Shown here piece by piece: positions 24,996-34,961 of a stretch of 64,000 nt of DNA. Every line of letters starts with the position of its first letter. Within the stretch, counting starts at the first letter, position 1. Where the stretch lies: the NCBI RefSeq assembly GCF_014699005.1, contig NZ_JACWZY010000008.1, positions 1 through 64,000 of the forward strand. The letters are read 5' to 3'. The translations under genes and the position numbers were made by a program. The notes under the pieces are model-generated. The model was not told where the DNA came from, ran no database searches, and worked only from the letters and a program-made list of their open reading frames with translations. The DNA comes from Spirosoma profusum. GTDB lineage: Bacteria; Bacteroidota; Bacteroidia; Cytophagales; Spirosomataceae.

Positions 24996-27900
24996 TTACT
25001 TGATACCGTACACTTGAAGCTGGTTGCCGTTATTGCCAATTACAAGCAAGGTAGCACCATCCTTTCGGCGAAGTCGGGCTATAGATTTTGCTTCCCTGTC
25101 AGCCTGCAAACCATTGTTTTTACTCACAACAAACCCGCCCCGTCTGTCACTCAAAAGCAATATTCCTTTTGAGGCATCGTACCAGCCTCCAATGGTTTCT
25201 GCGGCACAGGAGTTGCCAATGAGTAAGGCGTCTTTGTGTCCATCCCGATTAAAATCATCGATCAGAATACCATGCACAGGCGCAAACTGGGCCTCCTGAG
25301 GGAGTGGATGCGCTTTGAATTCATCACCAGCATTCTCGAAATACATAGTTCGAAATTCTGATGCCTTCAGATGATAGGCTCCTTTAAGTTCCTCTTCGGT
25401 GAACGACTCCTTGAACGTAGCATTCGCATACGTATTGAAATTCGGGAAACGGCGTTTCATAGATGGAATTTGAGCCGTCAGTAAATCGCGGGTTTGACGT
25501 ATCCACTGTTGATCATCATTGTAATACGTTAAGACTGGGTCGATACGTCCGTTTTTGTCGAAATCGGCAGCAAATAGCTCTATCGGCTGCTCGGTCGACG
25601 CTTTGAATTTGGAATTCAACCCCAGATTACCAGCTATCAAATCCATATCGCCATCATTATCAAAATCGGCCGCTGCTAAAGTATTCCACCAACCAAAGGT
25701 CTGGGGGAGAGGGCTTTGATTGGTGGGTTTAGAACGTAGCGTATACTGCTCAATAACTTGCCCTTTGCCCAAAGCCCCCTGCCCCATGCTACCTCGTAAT
25801 ACGGTCACAGGCATCCACTCACCACAAAGAGCGAGATCTTGCAAACCATCTTTATCGAAATCGGCCCAGACGGCGGAGGTGACCAGGCCAATAGTTTGTA
25901 GTTCGGGAGCGATCTGTGCTGTTACGTCGACAAATCGACCGCGCTCGTTTTTGAGCAGAAAACTTTTGGCAGGCATGGGGTACTGCCCCGGAATCAGCCG
26001 ACTTCCCCGAAACAAATCGAGATCGCCATCGTGGTCATAATCACAGGTAGTTACGCAAGAACCACTTACATCGATACGTGGTAATGTCTGGCTAGATAGT
26101 GTCAAACGACCTTTTCCATCATTTGTATACAATCGATCCTGATAGGCGTCCGACGGACCATTGGCATGGCTTCCCCCACTTACTACGTATAAATCCCGAT
26201 CTCCATCCTGGTCGGCGTCGAAAAATAAAGCGCCTGTATCTTCCTGATTCGCGTTTTTAGGCAATTCGCTTTTCTTAAAATGGCCGTTCGATTGCTGAAA
26301 ATACAGGTAACTTTTCTGGCTAAAATCAGAGCCTACGTATATATCGTCCAGACCATTACCATCCACATCGGCTACAGCCATCGGTGGCCCATTCTGGGAG
26401 AATTTATGCGGCAGCAAAGGCGTCTGCGCAAAATCATTGAATTCGCTTTCGACATGAACATAATCCAGGCCCAGTTCAGCGGCCGGTATTTCCTGAAAAA
26501 AAGCAGAAATCGAAACACTACATGGTTGGTACGTTCCTGTCGGCTTGTAAGCAATACGTAGCAATTGATTCGGTTTCACGTTATGCAGCATCTGATACGT
26601 ACCATCATTCCAGATAACTTCCACAGAATCAACCACCGACGTAGCGCCCAACCCGAAATGCAGATAAGGCTCCACCGACGATACGTATCCGCGCGTTGGA
26701 TTAAACTCAGCCGTTTGCCTATGGCTTCCGAAATATATATTGACGCGGGTTCCCTGCGCCGGATTCCGTTCAAGTGACAACCGAAGCCACGAATTTACCT
26801 GCCCTTTGCCATTGCTCTCCCCTGCTATACCAGCGCCCTGCACTGCGCCATTTTCATACACAAACGCTTCATCGTCAATGGCGTTGATCAGTACGTCCAA
26901 ATCGCCATCATTGTCTAAATCAGCGTAAGCTGCCCCATTTGAGAAATTTGGCGCTTCAAATCCCCATTGTTCTGATACATCCTCAAATGCCAGATTCCCT
27001 TCCGCTCCCCGGTTACGATAGCAGAAATCAGCCAGCTTTACGTCTGGAAGCTCCATCAGCTTTTTGTAAGCCTTTTTATTTTTCTCCTGCATATCGCCAA
27101 ACCCTCCAGCGTGTAAATCAGCCAGATAAGCGGTAAAATCCAGATTCGTTACGTCGCGCCGATAGCCGTTGGTAATTAACAGATCGCGGTAACCATCATT
27201 ATCAAAATCTGCAAACAACGGCGCCCAACTCCAATCTGTTTTATCAACCCCCGCGAGTGGAGAGATTTCGGAGAAGGCCATCTTCCCAACCCCCAACTGC
27301 AACGTATTACGCATATACTGAGGCTGATAGCCCATTTGCAAATCCATGCGGAAACGGTCGTAATTGTAGCCGGGCAGCATCATTTTCTGACGCTGATTCG
27401 TGTTGGGTAACATATCGACAACCATAATATCGGGTAGCAAATCGTTGTTGATGTCGGCTATATCCACGCCCATCGCGTTGTGGGTCTGGTGCTTCAGATA
27501 TTCAGCCGCGCGATTTGTGAACGTACCATCCTGATTATTAACCCATACCAAATCATTCGACAGAAAATCGTTCGCGCAGTACACATCTTCCCACCCATCA
27601 CCATTCAGGTCAGCAATTGCAATTCCCAATCCATACCCTTCCGTTAAGATGCCAGCCTCATGGGTGACGTTTTTAAAGAGTGCCGCAACGGATGTTGAAA
27701 GAGTGCCGCAACGGATGTTGAAAGAGTGAGAGAGCGTTTTCGGAACTTCCACTCTTGCACTCTTTCGCTCTTTCGCTCTTTCGACGCTCATATTCCTGTA
27801 CAGCCGATCATTGCTGGGCGCTTCGCCGTTGGTCATTTTCGGACGTAGCGCGTTGCGGTTGTAGCGATCGAGGGCGTTGGTCAGTACGTAGGCGTCAAGG

Positions 27901-28481
27901 TCGCCATCGTGGTCATAATCGAAAAAGGCGGTTTGGGTGCTGTAACCCATGTCATTCAAGCCGTATTCGCGGGCTTGTTCCTCAAATCGGACGGGATCGC
28001 CTTTCTTTTTCGTCTGGTTGATAAACAGCAGATTAGCGCGCTTGGTCGTGTCTTTATCGTAACCCGCTACGCTCACGTAAATATCCTGCCAGCCATCCTG
28101 ATTCAGGTCAACAACCGTAACGCCTGTGCACCAGGCACGCGTTGTAACACCCGCCGATTCCGTTACGTCCTCGAATTGAAGTGGTGTTTCGTCAGTCTTC
28201 CCCTGACTCAGATATAATCGGGAAGACACCTGATTTCCAGTAAAAAAAACATCCTGCCAGCCATCGTTATTGAAGTCACCGATGCCAACACCACCACCGT
28301 TGTAGAGGTATTCAAAACGCAGAATATTCACCGAATCCGATTCCTGAATCCGGTTATTGAACATAATGCCAGTCTGAGACGAAGGTAGGCGACGGAACAA
28401 TTTCGGCGTCGACGGTTTATGGCCAACAGCCCAGGCCAGCGAAACTGCTAGCGGAATCAGGAGCAAAATAAGTCGTTGCAT
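24996..28481 (-). CDS. Exported ASPIC/UnbV and FG-GAP (VCBS) repeat protein
   Basis: 1161 residues. A signal peptide at 1-20 (LILLLIPLAVSLAWAVG) is followed by two large beta-propeller blocks made of FG-GAP/VCBS calcium-binding repeats (DFNNDGWQDVFFTGN, DYDHDGDLDAYVLTN, DLNGDGWEDVYCAND and more). An ASPIC/UnbV module lies near 590-665 (VNIYFGSHRQTAEFNP, then FGLGATSVVDSVEVIWNDG). Expected to be periplasmic or on the surface and to bind glycan or protein. It is 19 bp downstream of a GntR-type regulator and belongs to the utilisation region. Three places in the coding region carry low-complexity word repeats, the clearest an in-frame insert of about 38 residues. Confidence 0.9.
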   Translation of the reverse strand: MQRLILLLIPLAVSLAWAVGHKPSTPKLFRRLPSSQTGIMFNNRIQESDSVNILRFEYLYNGGGVGIGDFNNDGWQDVFFTGNQVSSRLYLSQGKTDETPLQFEDVTESAGVTTRAWCTGVTVVDLNQDGWQDIYVSVAGYDKDTTKRANLLFINQTKKKGDPVRFEEQAREYGLNDMGYSTQTAFFDYDHDGDLDAYVLTNALDRYNRNALRPKMTNGEAPSNDRLYRNMSVERAKERKSARVEVPKTLSHSFNIRCGTLSTSVAALFKNVTHEAGILTEGYGLGIAIADLNGDGWEDVYCANDFLSNDLVWVNNQDGTFTNRAAEYLKHQTHNAMGVDIADINNDLLPDIMVVDMLPNTNQRQKMMLPGYNYDRFRMDLQMGYQPQYMRNTLQLGVGKMAFSEISPLAGVDKTDWSWAPLFADFDNDGYRDLLITNGYRRDVTNLDFTAYLADLHAGGFGDMQEKNKKAYKKLMELPDVKLADFCYRNRGAEGNLAFEDVSEQWGFEAPNFSNGAAYADLDNDGDLDVLINAIDDEAFVYENGAVQGAGIAGESNGKGQVNSWLRLSLERNPAQGTRVNIYFGSHRQTAEFNPTRGYVSSVEPYLHFGLGATSVVDSVEVIWNDGTYQMLHNVKPNQLLRIAYKPTGTYQPCSVSISAFFQEIPAAELGLDYVHVESEFNDFAQTPLLPHKFSQNGPPMAVADVDGNGLDDIYVGSDFSQKSYLYFQQSNGHFKKSELPKNANQEDTGALFFDADQDGDRDLYVVSGGSHANGPSDAYQDRLYTNDGKGRLTLSSQTLPRIDVSGSCVTTCDYDHDGDLDLFRGSRLIPGQYPMPAKSFLLKNERGRFVDVTAQIAPELQTIGLVTSAVWADFDKDGLQDLALCGEWMPVTVLRGSMGQGALGKGQVIEQYTLRSKPTNQSPLPQTFGWWNTLAAADFDNDGDMDLIAGNLGLNSKFKASTEQPIELFAADFDKNGRIDPVLTYYNDDQQWIRQTRDLLTAQIPSMKRRFPNFNTYANATFKESFTEEELKGAYHLKASEFRTMYFENAGDEFKAHPLPQEAQFAPVHGILIDDFNRDGHKDALLIGNSCAAETIGGWYDASKGILLLSDRRGGFVVSKNNGLQADREAKSIARLRRKDGATLLVIGNNGNQLQVYGIK
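27675..27784. repeat. Word-repeat element inside the FG-GAP coding region
   Basis: Two exact tandem 23-bp units (27675-27697 and 27698-27720) precede GAAAGAGTGAGAGAGCG, then a spacer, then CACTCTTTCGCTCTTTCGCTCTTTCG, giving an inverted repeat. The host frame stays open: it reads as KERKSARV and SFNIRCGTLSTSVAALF, and because 23 is not a multiple of three the two units are read in different frames. The flanks LYRN and LFKNVTHEAGI would join to a normal FG-GAP repeat without it. Confidence 0.75.
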
Positions 28482-28500
28482 GATGAGTCAGGCAAAAGGT

Positions 28501-29535
28501 TTACAACGACCTACGGTTGATAAACTGCATTGGAATGCGGACGGTCTGTTTCTGATTCTGCGCGATGATGCTCGCCAGATTCCGTCCAATCGCTGCTACG
28601 TCAGTTTTGATTACTGAAATACCTCCACCCAACATGGCTTTGTAACTGGCATCGTTAAACGACACAACACCTACATCCTGCCCCAATTTTAACTCTTTCC
28701 GATTGGCGTCCTGAATGATCTTTATTAAATCGTCATCATCTACAAGCAAATAGGCCGACCCTCGTTGCAACGGTGCCTCGCGAACGTCGTCCAGTACCTG
28801 CCCATTCAGATTATGAGTTTCTGTAAATTCAAGAAAAGCACTGTACCAATCGGCCGGAACATATTCATTGTCGGTCGTAACGAAATTTAGTGTGTGGTAG
28901 TTGCGGAACGTAGCAGCGTTCGCTTCGAGAATGGTTCGAAAATGCTCGCCACAACCGAAACGTACTGACGCACAGTTTCGCGGAGCCGTTGCGGTTGAGC
29001 CATCCAGAAAAATCAGGCGATCCGATGGAATTTTCTTCAGTAGGTCGGCCAGGTCGCAGATTTCGCCCAGATGGTGTGGCATCAGCACGAAATAATGATA
29101 GTTACCCGCCTGTTTCTCAAGACCATCGAGCAGATAATCGCGCTGATATTCGTAGGCATAAATATCGACTTTGTACGATTTGCCCAGTTGTTCACTAACC
29201 GCCTTAAAAATTGCCCGGTTGGTTTCGCTGATAGCACCCGTCAGAAACAGGACCCGTTTAACAATTTTACCATGCGAAATGAAAAATCCTTTGCGGTATA
29301 ACGACGTAATGTGGCCGCTTTTGAGCAGGTTGCAATACGCCTTTTCGACCGTAGCGCGAGCCAGATAATACTCGGCACTGGTTTCGTTAATACTCGGCAG
29401 TCGGTCGCCGGGTTTGAAGATGCCCGCTTCAATCTGGGCAATGACGCCGTTGATAATTTGTTGAAACTTGGGCGTTTTCCCGTTTTCGTCAATCCGTAAA
29501 AATGACGTCTGTCGAACAGCAGTTCCCCCTATCAT
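28501..29535 (-). CDS. GntR-type regulator with periplasmic-binding-like sensor
   Basis: 344 residues. A GntR winged helix at about 15-85 (KFQQIINGVIAQIEAGIFKPGDRLPSINETSA, then LARATVEKAYCNLLKSG) is fused to a LacI/PBP1-like ligand domain at about 92-340 (VLFLTGAISETNRAIFKAV, VGVVSFNDASYKAMLGGGISVIKTD). Regulators of this build usually respond to a sugar. Placed directly upstream of the FG-GAP gene and near the SusCD locus, it probably controls that gene. The ATG at 29535 is used; a 45-codon frame lies 21 bp upstream. Confidence 0.9.
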   Translation of the reverse strand: MIGGTAVRQTSFLRIDENGKTPKFQQIINGVIAQIEAGIFKPGDRLPSINETSAEYYLARATVEKAYCNLLKSGHITSLYRKGFFISHGKIVKRVLFLTGAISETNRAIFKAVSEQLGKSYKVDIYAYEYQRDYLLDGLEKQAGNYHYFVLMPHHLGEICDLADLLKKIPSDRLIFLDGSTATAPRNCASVRFGCGEHFRTILEANAATFRNYHTLNFVTTDNEYVPADWYSAFLEFTETHNLNGQVLDDVREAPLQRGSAYLLVDDDDLIKIIQDANRKELKLGQDVGVVSFNDASYKAMLGGGISVIKTDVAAIGRNLASIIAQNQKQTVRIPMQFINRRSL

Positions 29536-29556
29536 AATCGTTGCGGTTAGTGTTCA

Positions 29557-29694
29557 TTACATCCAGCCAATACCCAAAACCAGCAATAGCATGATCAGCA
29601 ACACAATCAGAGCTTCGAGCAGGTAGCTTTGTTTGTCGCTCATTGATCGTCTGAGCTTGCTGCTATAATGCCGTATCAGTCGGGTAAAAAACAT
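29557..29694 (-). CDS. Small single-pass membrane protein (45 residues), candidate
   Basis: ATG 29694 to TAA 29557. A basic N-terminus (MFFTRLIRHYSSKLRRSM) and a linker are followed by the uninterrupted hydrophobic run EALIVLLIMLLLVLGIGW and a terminal Met. The arrangement positive-inside then one helix is what a real membrane peptide shows. It lies 21 bp upstream of the GntR-type regulator on the same strand, so it could be co-transcribed. No homolog was recognised and no clear ribosome site is visible, so it stays tentative. Confidence 0.45.
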   Translation of the reverse strand: MFFTRLIRHYSSKLRRSMSDKQSYLLEALIVLLIMLLLVLGIGWM

Positions 29695-30116
29695 AGGTTG
29701 TTACCGAAGCGAAAGTAGGCCCGTGGGGAAAAATCAACTTGGACGATTTGCGCAAAAACTTGGACGATAATTACAGAATGCGGTCTAAATGAACCTATTA
29801 TGAAAACAGCCCAGATACAAGGTGTCTGAGCTGTTTATTCTAAACCTAATTTATGCAATTGCAATAGGTTTCTTACCAACCTGATTTTATCCTTTCCTAC
29901 TGCTGTACTAACAAAAGGTCAACTTATGACTTAATATGAACAACGAATAGTTACTTTTTGTCATGCTGACGAAACCGGGCCGCCGGAGCGGAAGCATCTT
30001 AACCTTCCCTTACAAGTTTATTTGGATACTTTAAGATGCTTCCGCTCCGGCGGCCCGGCTTCGTCAGCATGACAAAAGCACTGCATTTACTTTTCTGTGA
30101 TAATTATAGGTAGGCT
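29695..30116. other. Intergenic region holding palindrome copy C
   Basis: 422 bases without a credible coding frame between susD and the small membrane frame. The only structure seen is palindrome C at 29955-30077; the remainder (29695-29950) is AT-rich and may contain the promoter of the GntR-type regulator, but no TAnnTTTG box was found. Confidence 0.5.
29955..30077. repeat. Dispersed long palindrome, copy C (with GC-rich insert)
   Basis: TTTTTGTCATGCTGACGAA and GAAGCATCTTAA arms as in copy E, but with an extra paired block (CCGGGCCGCCGGAGCGG against its complement) between TGACGAAA and GAAGCATC. The outer and inner parts still match their mirror image. It lies 39 bp 3' of the susD stop. 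Confidence 0.85.
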
Positions 30117-31619
30117 CTAGTACCCCGGATTCTGTTTGACATTCGGGTTGAGATTCGTCTCGATGTCAGGAATGGGGTAATATAGATTTTTTTGTACGCT
30201 GAATGCTACATCGTTACGTGCTGAACTCCAGTTCCAGGAAGCCAGATTGATTTTTCCAGCCATGTGCCATCGGCGCAAATCGAGCCAGCGCCCACCTTCT
30301 TCGCCGGCCAGCTCGCGCAAACGTTCCCCCATGATCCAGTCGAAAATTTTGGCTTTGTCAGCTTCAGCCGTTGCGAAGTTGGCGGGCGACGTACCGCCTT
30401 TCACCATCTCGCGAGCCCGGGTACGTACCTGATTAATTAACCCAATCGCTTCCGCTGTCGAACCGCCTGATTCCAGAAGGGCTTCGGCTTTCAGCAGCAG
30501 TACGTCGGCGTAACGAAGTATGCGCGGATTATTGACTGATGCCACACCCGACTGCGATTTTTGATCGCCTGTATGCCAGTATTTGTAAAAACTCAGCGTT
30601 TTGGGGTCCAGCGTCGACGTAATACGTGGGTCGCCTGCGTCGAAAGCCTGCGCTAACTTCTGGGTAGCGATAAAAGGCGCTTGTCCGCCCAATTGCGAGA
30701 TATTTTCGTACCATCCCCAGAATGCAGACGTAGAGCCAACGCCGTTCCGCTGGAAATCATTGGCCAGCCACACGTTATCGAAATCGGGTTGCGAAGCCTG
30801 AAACTCAAACAGCGATTCGGCATTATTCTCTGTTTTGACGTCGAAGTTATCGTTGAAATTTGGCACCAGACTAACGCCCGAAATTTTGTTAAATGCTGCG
30901 ATAGCTGCCGTAAAATCAGCCGCTGCTTTTTTTGCCGATCCTCTGAAAACCAACGCTTTCCCCAAAAGTCCATTGGCCGAATTGCTCGTTACTCGCCCCC
31001 GGTTGGCGGCATCCCATGTGGCTGGCAATAACGTAGCAGCTTCGGTCAAATCTTTAATCGCCTGATCGAGCAGTTCGGTATCTTTCGAGCTGGGCGGGGT
31101 GATTTTATCCGGTGCCTGAATCCGTTCGGTGATCAATGGCGACGTACCGTAATAATTCCAGAGCAGGAAATTTGTATAGCCGCGCAGAAAAAGCGTTTCG
31201 CCACGTAGCCAGTTTTTCAAATTGGCCGTTTTAATGATACCGTTTTCCGCGTCTAACTTTTGCAGGGCCGTATTAGCTCGGCTAATGAGCTGATAAGCAA
31301 TCCGGTAAAACGCCTGATTCTGACCCGTTGAGGGCTGCAACGTACCAAAAATCTCAAAAGCATATGTACCTGTCGACGTAATGTCATCGCCCGGTAACTG
31401 CCAGAAACCGTGAATCGGGCTATTCGCATTAAACCAATAGTAATCAGTCAGTTTAGCATATATGCCTAACACCGTTTTGTTGAAATCAGATTCTTCGGAG
31501 AAATACGACACCTCGGTTGGTGAAAGCGGTTGCAGGTCCAGGTTTTTCTCGCTGCAACTCGCGTAGAACAGCGTCGTGAAAACGACAGTTAATACAACGA
31601 TTATCGAATATTTTTTCAT
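30117..31619 (-). CDS. SusD/RagB-family glycan-binding lipoprotein
   Basis: 500 residues. A lipoprotein signal with lipobox FYASC puts the lipid-bearing Cys at residue 22. A typical SusD fold follows, with the N-terminal SPTEVSYFSEESDFNKTV, TPR-like helices, and the C-terminal RLRELAGEEGGRWLDLRRW and NLYYPIPDIETNLNPNVKQNPGY signatures. It caps the SusC channel at the outer membrane and binds the polysaccharide. It follows susC by 9 bp. Confidence 0.95.
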   Translation of the reverse strand: MKKYSIIVVLTVVFTTLFYASCSEKNLDLQPLSPTEVSYFSEESDFNKTVLGIYAKLTDYYWFNANSPIHGFWQLPGDDITSTGTYAFEIFGTLQPSTGQNQAFYRIAYQLISRANTALQKLDAENGIIKTANLKNWLRGETLFLRGYTNFLLWNYYGTSPLITERIQAPDKITPPSSKDTELLDQAIKDLTEAATLLPATWDAANRGRVTSNSANGLLGKALVFRGSAKKAAADFTAAIAAFNKISGVSLVPNFNDNFDVKTENNAESLFEFQASQPDFDNVWLANDFQRNGVGSTSAFWGWYENISQLGGQAPFIATQKLAQAFDAGDPRITSTLDPKTLSFYKYWHTGDQKSQSGVASVNNPRILRYADVLLLKAEALLESGGSTAEAIGLINQVRTRAREMVKGGTSPANFATAEADKAKIFDWIMGERLRELAGEEGGRWLDLRRWHMAGKINLASWNWSSARNDVAFSVQKNLYYPIPDIETNLNPNVKQNPGY

Positions 31620-31628
31620 GTTCAGGAA

Positions 31629-34600
31629 TTAGAAAGTAGCCGAAATACCCATAGTGATCGAACGTACCGGCGGAATCAGATCGCCCCCTCCCCGGTCAAC
31701 ATCCTCAGGATCAAGGCCCGTCCAGGGAGTAACGACAAACAGGTTTGTTGCCCCAACATAGGCCCGTAGTCCGTTCACGAATCCAAGCGAACGTGTCAGC
31801 GAAGCGGGTAGTGAATAACCAAGTTGCACGTTTTTCAGACGCAGGAAAGCGGCACTTTCGACAAAACGATCTGAGAATCGGTTGTTTCCGGCTGGGTCCG
31901 AGCGGACGGCGCGGGGCATAGTCGTCGATGGATTTTGCGCAGTCCAGCGGTTCAGCGTGGTAGTCCACTGGTTAGTCCCTGCTCCACTCATGCTTTCACC
32001 AGCCGCCCGCCAGCTATTGTACCGATACACATCACCAACACCCTGGAAGAAAATCGACAGGTCGAACCCTTTGAAACTACCACCCAGACTAAATCCGTAA
32101 TAGTATCCCGGAATGCTGCTACCCAGGAATGTCCGGTCGTTGGTGTTCACTTTACCATCGGGCGTTTCCGAACGAATCTGTCCGGCATCTTTCGGGTCGC
32201 CATACACATCCTGGAAGTACATATCGCCCGGTGCGAAATTGTTATTGTTGATCGCATCTGTATTTTTCGCTTTCCAGGCATCGATTTCAGCCTGATTCTG
32301 GAAAATACCGCCTTTCTTATACCCCCAGAGGTAATTCATCGGCTGGCCCACTTCAATACGTCCGTACTCATTTCCGAACGGCAGATTCTGGAACGTCGAT
32401 TCAACCCGGTTTTTCACAGTGGTCAGGTTACCGGAAATGTTGTACCGAAAATCGTTACCGACTGTTCCATTATAGCCAAGCTGGAATTCCATTCCGCTGT
32501 TACGTACCGACGCAATGTTCAGAATTGGCTGATTCTGGTTACCCACGCTGGCGGCCAGGTTCGCAGCCTGCAAAATCCCGGAAGTCAGGCGGTTATAATA
32601 CTCAACTGTAGCGGTCAGTTTGCCTTTTAGAAACGATCCGTCAAAACCTAAACTCGTAGTTTTACCGATTTCCCAGGTTAGATCCTGCACCGGGAAATCG
32701 GGCAGCGACGTACCATTCAGCAACGTACCGATACCATTTCCATTTCCCGAGCCCAGCGCATAATCGGGCGCATCGGAAACGAGAGAGAGGTACGCAAACG
32801 AGCGCGTTTCCTGGTTACCCAGTTTTCCCCAGCCACCGCGAATTTTCAGGTCGTCGATGAACGTAGCGGTTTTCATGAACGGCTCCGCACTGATCCGCCA
32901 GGCCAGCGAAATCGCCGGGAACGTACCCCATTTATAACCCGGCGCAAACCGCGATGCTCCATCCCGACGTACCGTCGCATCAACGTAGTATCGGCTGGCG
33001 TAATTATAACTCACCCGCCCCAGATACCCCTGCAACGCATTGGCATCGCGAAACGAACTGACATTGGTATACGGCTGTACGTTGGTCAGGCTGCGGAATT
33101 CCGGCTGCGCGTACTGGATCTGCGACGCACCACCCTGCAAAAATTCATACGTGTATTTCTGATCCATAGCGTTCAGCAACACATCGATATTATGATCGCC
33201 AAACGCTTTTGTGTAATTGATACTGAACTCTTTAACAATGTTTGCGTTGCGCGAATGCCGTTCGCCATACGTGCCTTTCGACGTACCATCACCTACGGTA
33301 TATGGATTGCCGGGGTTTTGCAGGAACAGGTAATTGTTAACTGCGGTCCATTCGTTACGTCGGTTATAATACCAGTCGACGCTGAGCGTACCTTTGAATT
33401 TCAGCCCCAGAACCGGCTCAACCTGCACAAATGCAGTTCCTATATTTCGCAGCAACGTATACGTTCTGTCGGACGTAGCGACCATTCCGTAGAGGTTATT
33501 GTTCGTTTCCGGCCCCCACAGCAACGTAGTAGCATCGACGACGAACGGCGGAATCGAAGGCAGGTACTGCGGTCGCGACGTAACGGGCGTTCCTAACTCC
33601 GGGTTTGGCTTAAAGGTCAGGTTCACCGAAGGCGCATAACCCGACGGGCCATTAGGATCATAAATTTGCTGCCAGGGCGACGTATCAGCCGCATACTGCA
33701 ACGCGCTTGGCGTATTGTCAATAGCTTCGGAATAGGCCAACCGATACGTTAGTCCCGCCGACAGGTATTTCGACACTTTCGTATCGACGTTCGTAGCTAA
33801 CGAATACCGTTTTAAACTATTCTGAATCAGTGGTCCTTCAGTATTCGTATAACCCGCCGATACGTAGTACCGCGTGGCATCGTTTCCGCCCGATATCCGA
33901 AGACTATAGTCTGTATTTGGGGCATTTTTGTTCAATAAAGGCGTTTGCCAGTCGGCAGTGGGTTTATTGCCAAGATAAGCCGCGTTGGTAGGATCGAATT
34001 GAACAGGTAAGTTCTTGGCTTCATTGGGGTTATTGGCGTAAGCTTCGCGGTAAAGCGCCACAAATTGTGGCACATCCAGCATGCTCAGTTTCTTCGTTAC
34101 GTTCTGAATGCTGTGTGAAACTGATACGTCCACTTTCGGAGCACCCCGAGCACCTTTCTTGGTCGTAATCAGCACCACACCATTCGCGGCCCGCACCCCA
34201 TAAATAGCCGCTGCCGAGGCATCTTTCAGCACCGACATCGACTCAATATCATTAGGGTTGATCATCGACAATACGTTCACATTCCCCCGGATATCGCGAA
34301 CGACCGAGCCACTGGCGTTATCCGTTCCCGAACCATATTCCGTAAGTGGAATACCATCCACTACGTAGAGCGGTTCGGCATTTCCGAACGTACTGACACC
34401 CCGGATACGTACCTGCGGACGTGCCAGCGGGCTACCACCTGGCGTCGATACGTATACGCCCGCCATTCGGCCCTGCATGGCCAACTCTGGTGCCTGCGCA
34501 ACACTCTTGCTGATTTCTTTGGAAGATACCGTCGATATAGCTCCCGTCAAATCTTTCTTCTCCCGAGACCCATACCCGATGACCACAACTTCGCTCAGTG

Positions 34601-34919
34601 ACCCTTCCTCGGCACTTAACGAAACAGTGTAATCGTTGGCATTGGTAATTGGAACTTCTTTCCGAATGTAGCCGACGAAGGATACCACAAATTGTTGAGC
34701 CGAATTAGGTACCGACAGGGTGAAATTACCGTTGGCATCGCTGGTTGTACCCTGTACCGAACCGGCAATGACGATGTTGGCACCCGGCAAGGGCGTGCTG
34801 TTGCCCGCGTCGAGAACCTTCCCTTTTATGGTTCGGGTTTGAGCATAGGCGCTACTGAAAATGAGTAGCGAAATCACTGCCATTACCAGAAGTCTGGAAA
34901 TAGAGTAAGGTTTGTTCAT
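31629..34919 (-). CDS. SusC/RagA TonB-linked outer-membrane transporter
   Basis: 1096 residues. The signal peptide ends at AYAQ (about 27). A carboxypeptidase-regulatory-like domain follows (IKGKVLDAGNSTPLPGANIVI, about 30-115), then the plug with VVVIGYG and KDLTGAISTV, the SusC signature SMSVLKDASAAAIYGVRAANGVVLITTKKG, and a 22-strand barrel ending with NVQLGYSLPASLTRSLG ... SITMGISATF. It imports oligosaccharides with TonB energy. Divergent from the HTCS with an 82-bp gap to the chosen HTCS start, so HTCS control is likely. Confidence 0.96.
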   Translation of the reverse strand: MNKPYSISRLLVMAVISLLIFSSAYAQTRTIKGKVLDAGNSTPLPGANIVIAGSVQGTTSDANGNFTLSVPNSAQQFVVSFVGYIRKEVPITNANDYTVSLSAEEGSLSEVVVIGYGSREKKDLTGAISTVSSKEISKSVAQAPELAMQGRMAGVYVSTPGGSPLARPQVRIRGVSTFGNAEPLYVVDGIPLTEYGSGTDNASGSVVRDIRGNVNVLSMINPNDIESMSVLKDASAAAIYGVRAANGVVLITTKKGARGAPKVDVSVSHSIQNVTKKLSMLDVPQFVALYREAYANNPNEAKNLPVQFDPTNAAYLGNKPTADWQTPLLNKNAPNTDYSLRISGGNDATRYYVSAGYTNTEGPLIQNSLKRYSLATNVDTKVSKYLSAGLTYRLAYSEAIDNTPSALQYAADTSPWQQIYDPNGPSGYAPSVNLTFKPNPELGTPVTSRPQYLPSIPPFVVDATTLLWGPETNNNLYGMVATSDRTYTLLRNIGTAFVQVEPVLGLKFKGTLSVDWYYNRRNEWTAVNNYLFLQNPGNPYTVGDGTSKGTYGERHSRNANIVKEFSINYTKAFGDHNIDVLLNAMDQKYTYEFLQGGASQIQYAQPEFRSLTNVQPYTNVSSFRDANALQGYLGRVSYNYASRYYVDATVRRDGASRFAPGYKWGTFPAISLAWRISAEPFMKTATFIDDLKIRGGWGKLGNQETRSFAYLSLVSDAPDYALGSGNGNGIGTLLNGTSLPDFPVQDLTWEIGKTTSLGFDGSFLKGKLTATVEYYNRLTSGILQAANLAASVGNQNQPILNIASVRNSGMEFQLGYNGTVGNDFRYNISGNLTTVKNRVESTFQNLPFGNEYGRIEVGQPMNYLWGYKKGGIFQNQAEIDAWKAKNTDAINNNNFAPGDMYFQDVYGDPKDAGQIRSETPDGKVNTNDRTFLGSSIPGYYYGFSLGGSFKGFDLSIFFQGVGDVYRYNSWRAAGESMSGAGTNQWTTTLNRWTAQNPSTTMPRAVRSDPAGNNRFSDRFVESAAFLRLKNVQLGYSLPASLTRSLGFVNGLRAYVGATNLFVVTPWTGLDPEDVDRGGGDLIPPVRSITMGISATF

Positions 34920-34961
34920 ACGTGTCGTTGTGATAATATTTAGCTTTCTGACACGAAAATT

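Noticed and set aside
31935-32630. Open frame of 231 codons antisense to susC
   Set aside because: Shadow of a clearly conserved TonB-linked transporter; no signal, domain or ribosome site of its own.
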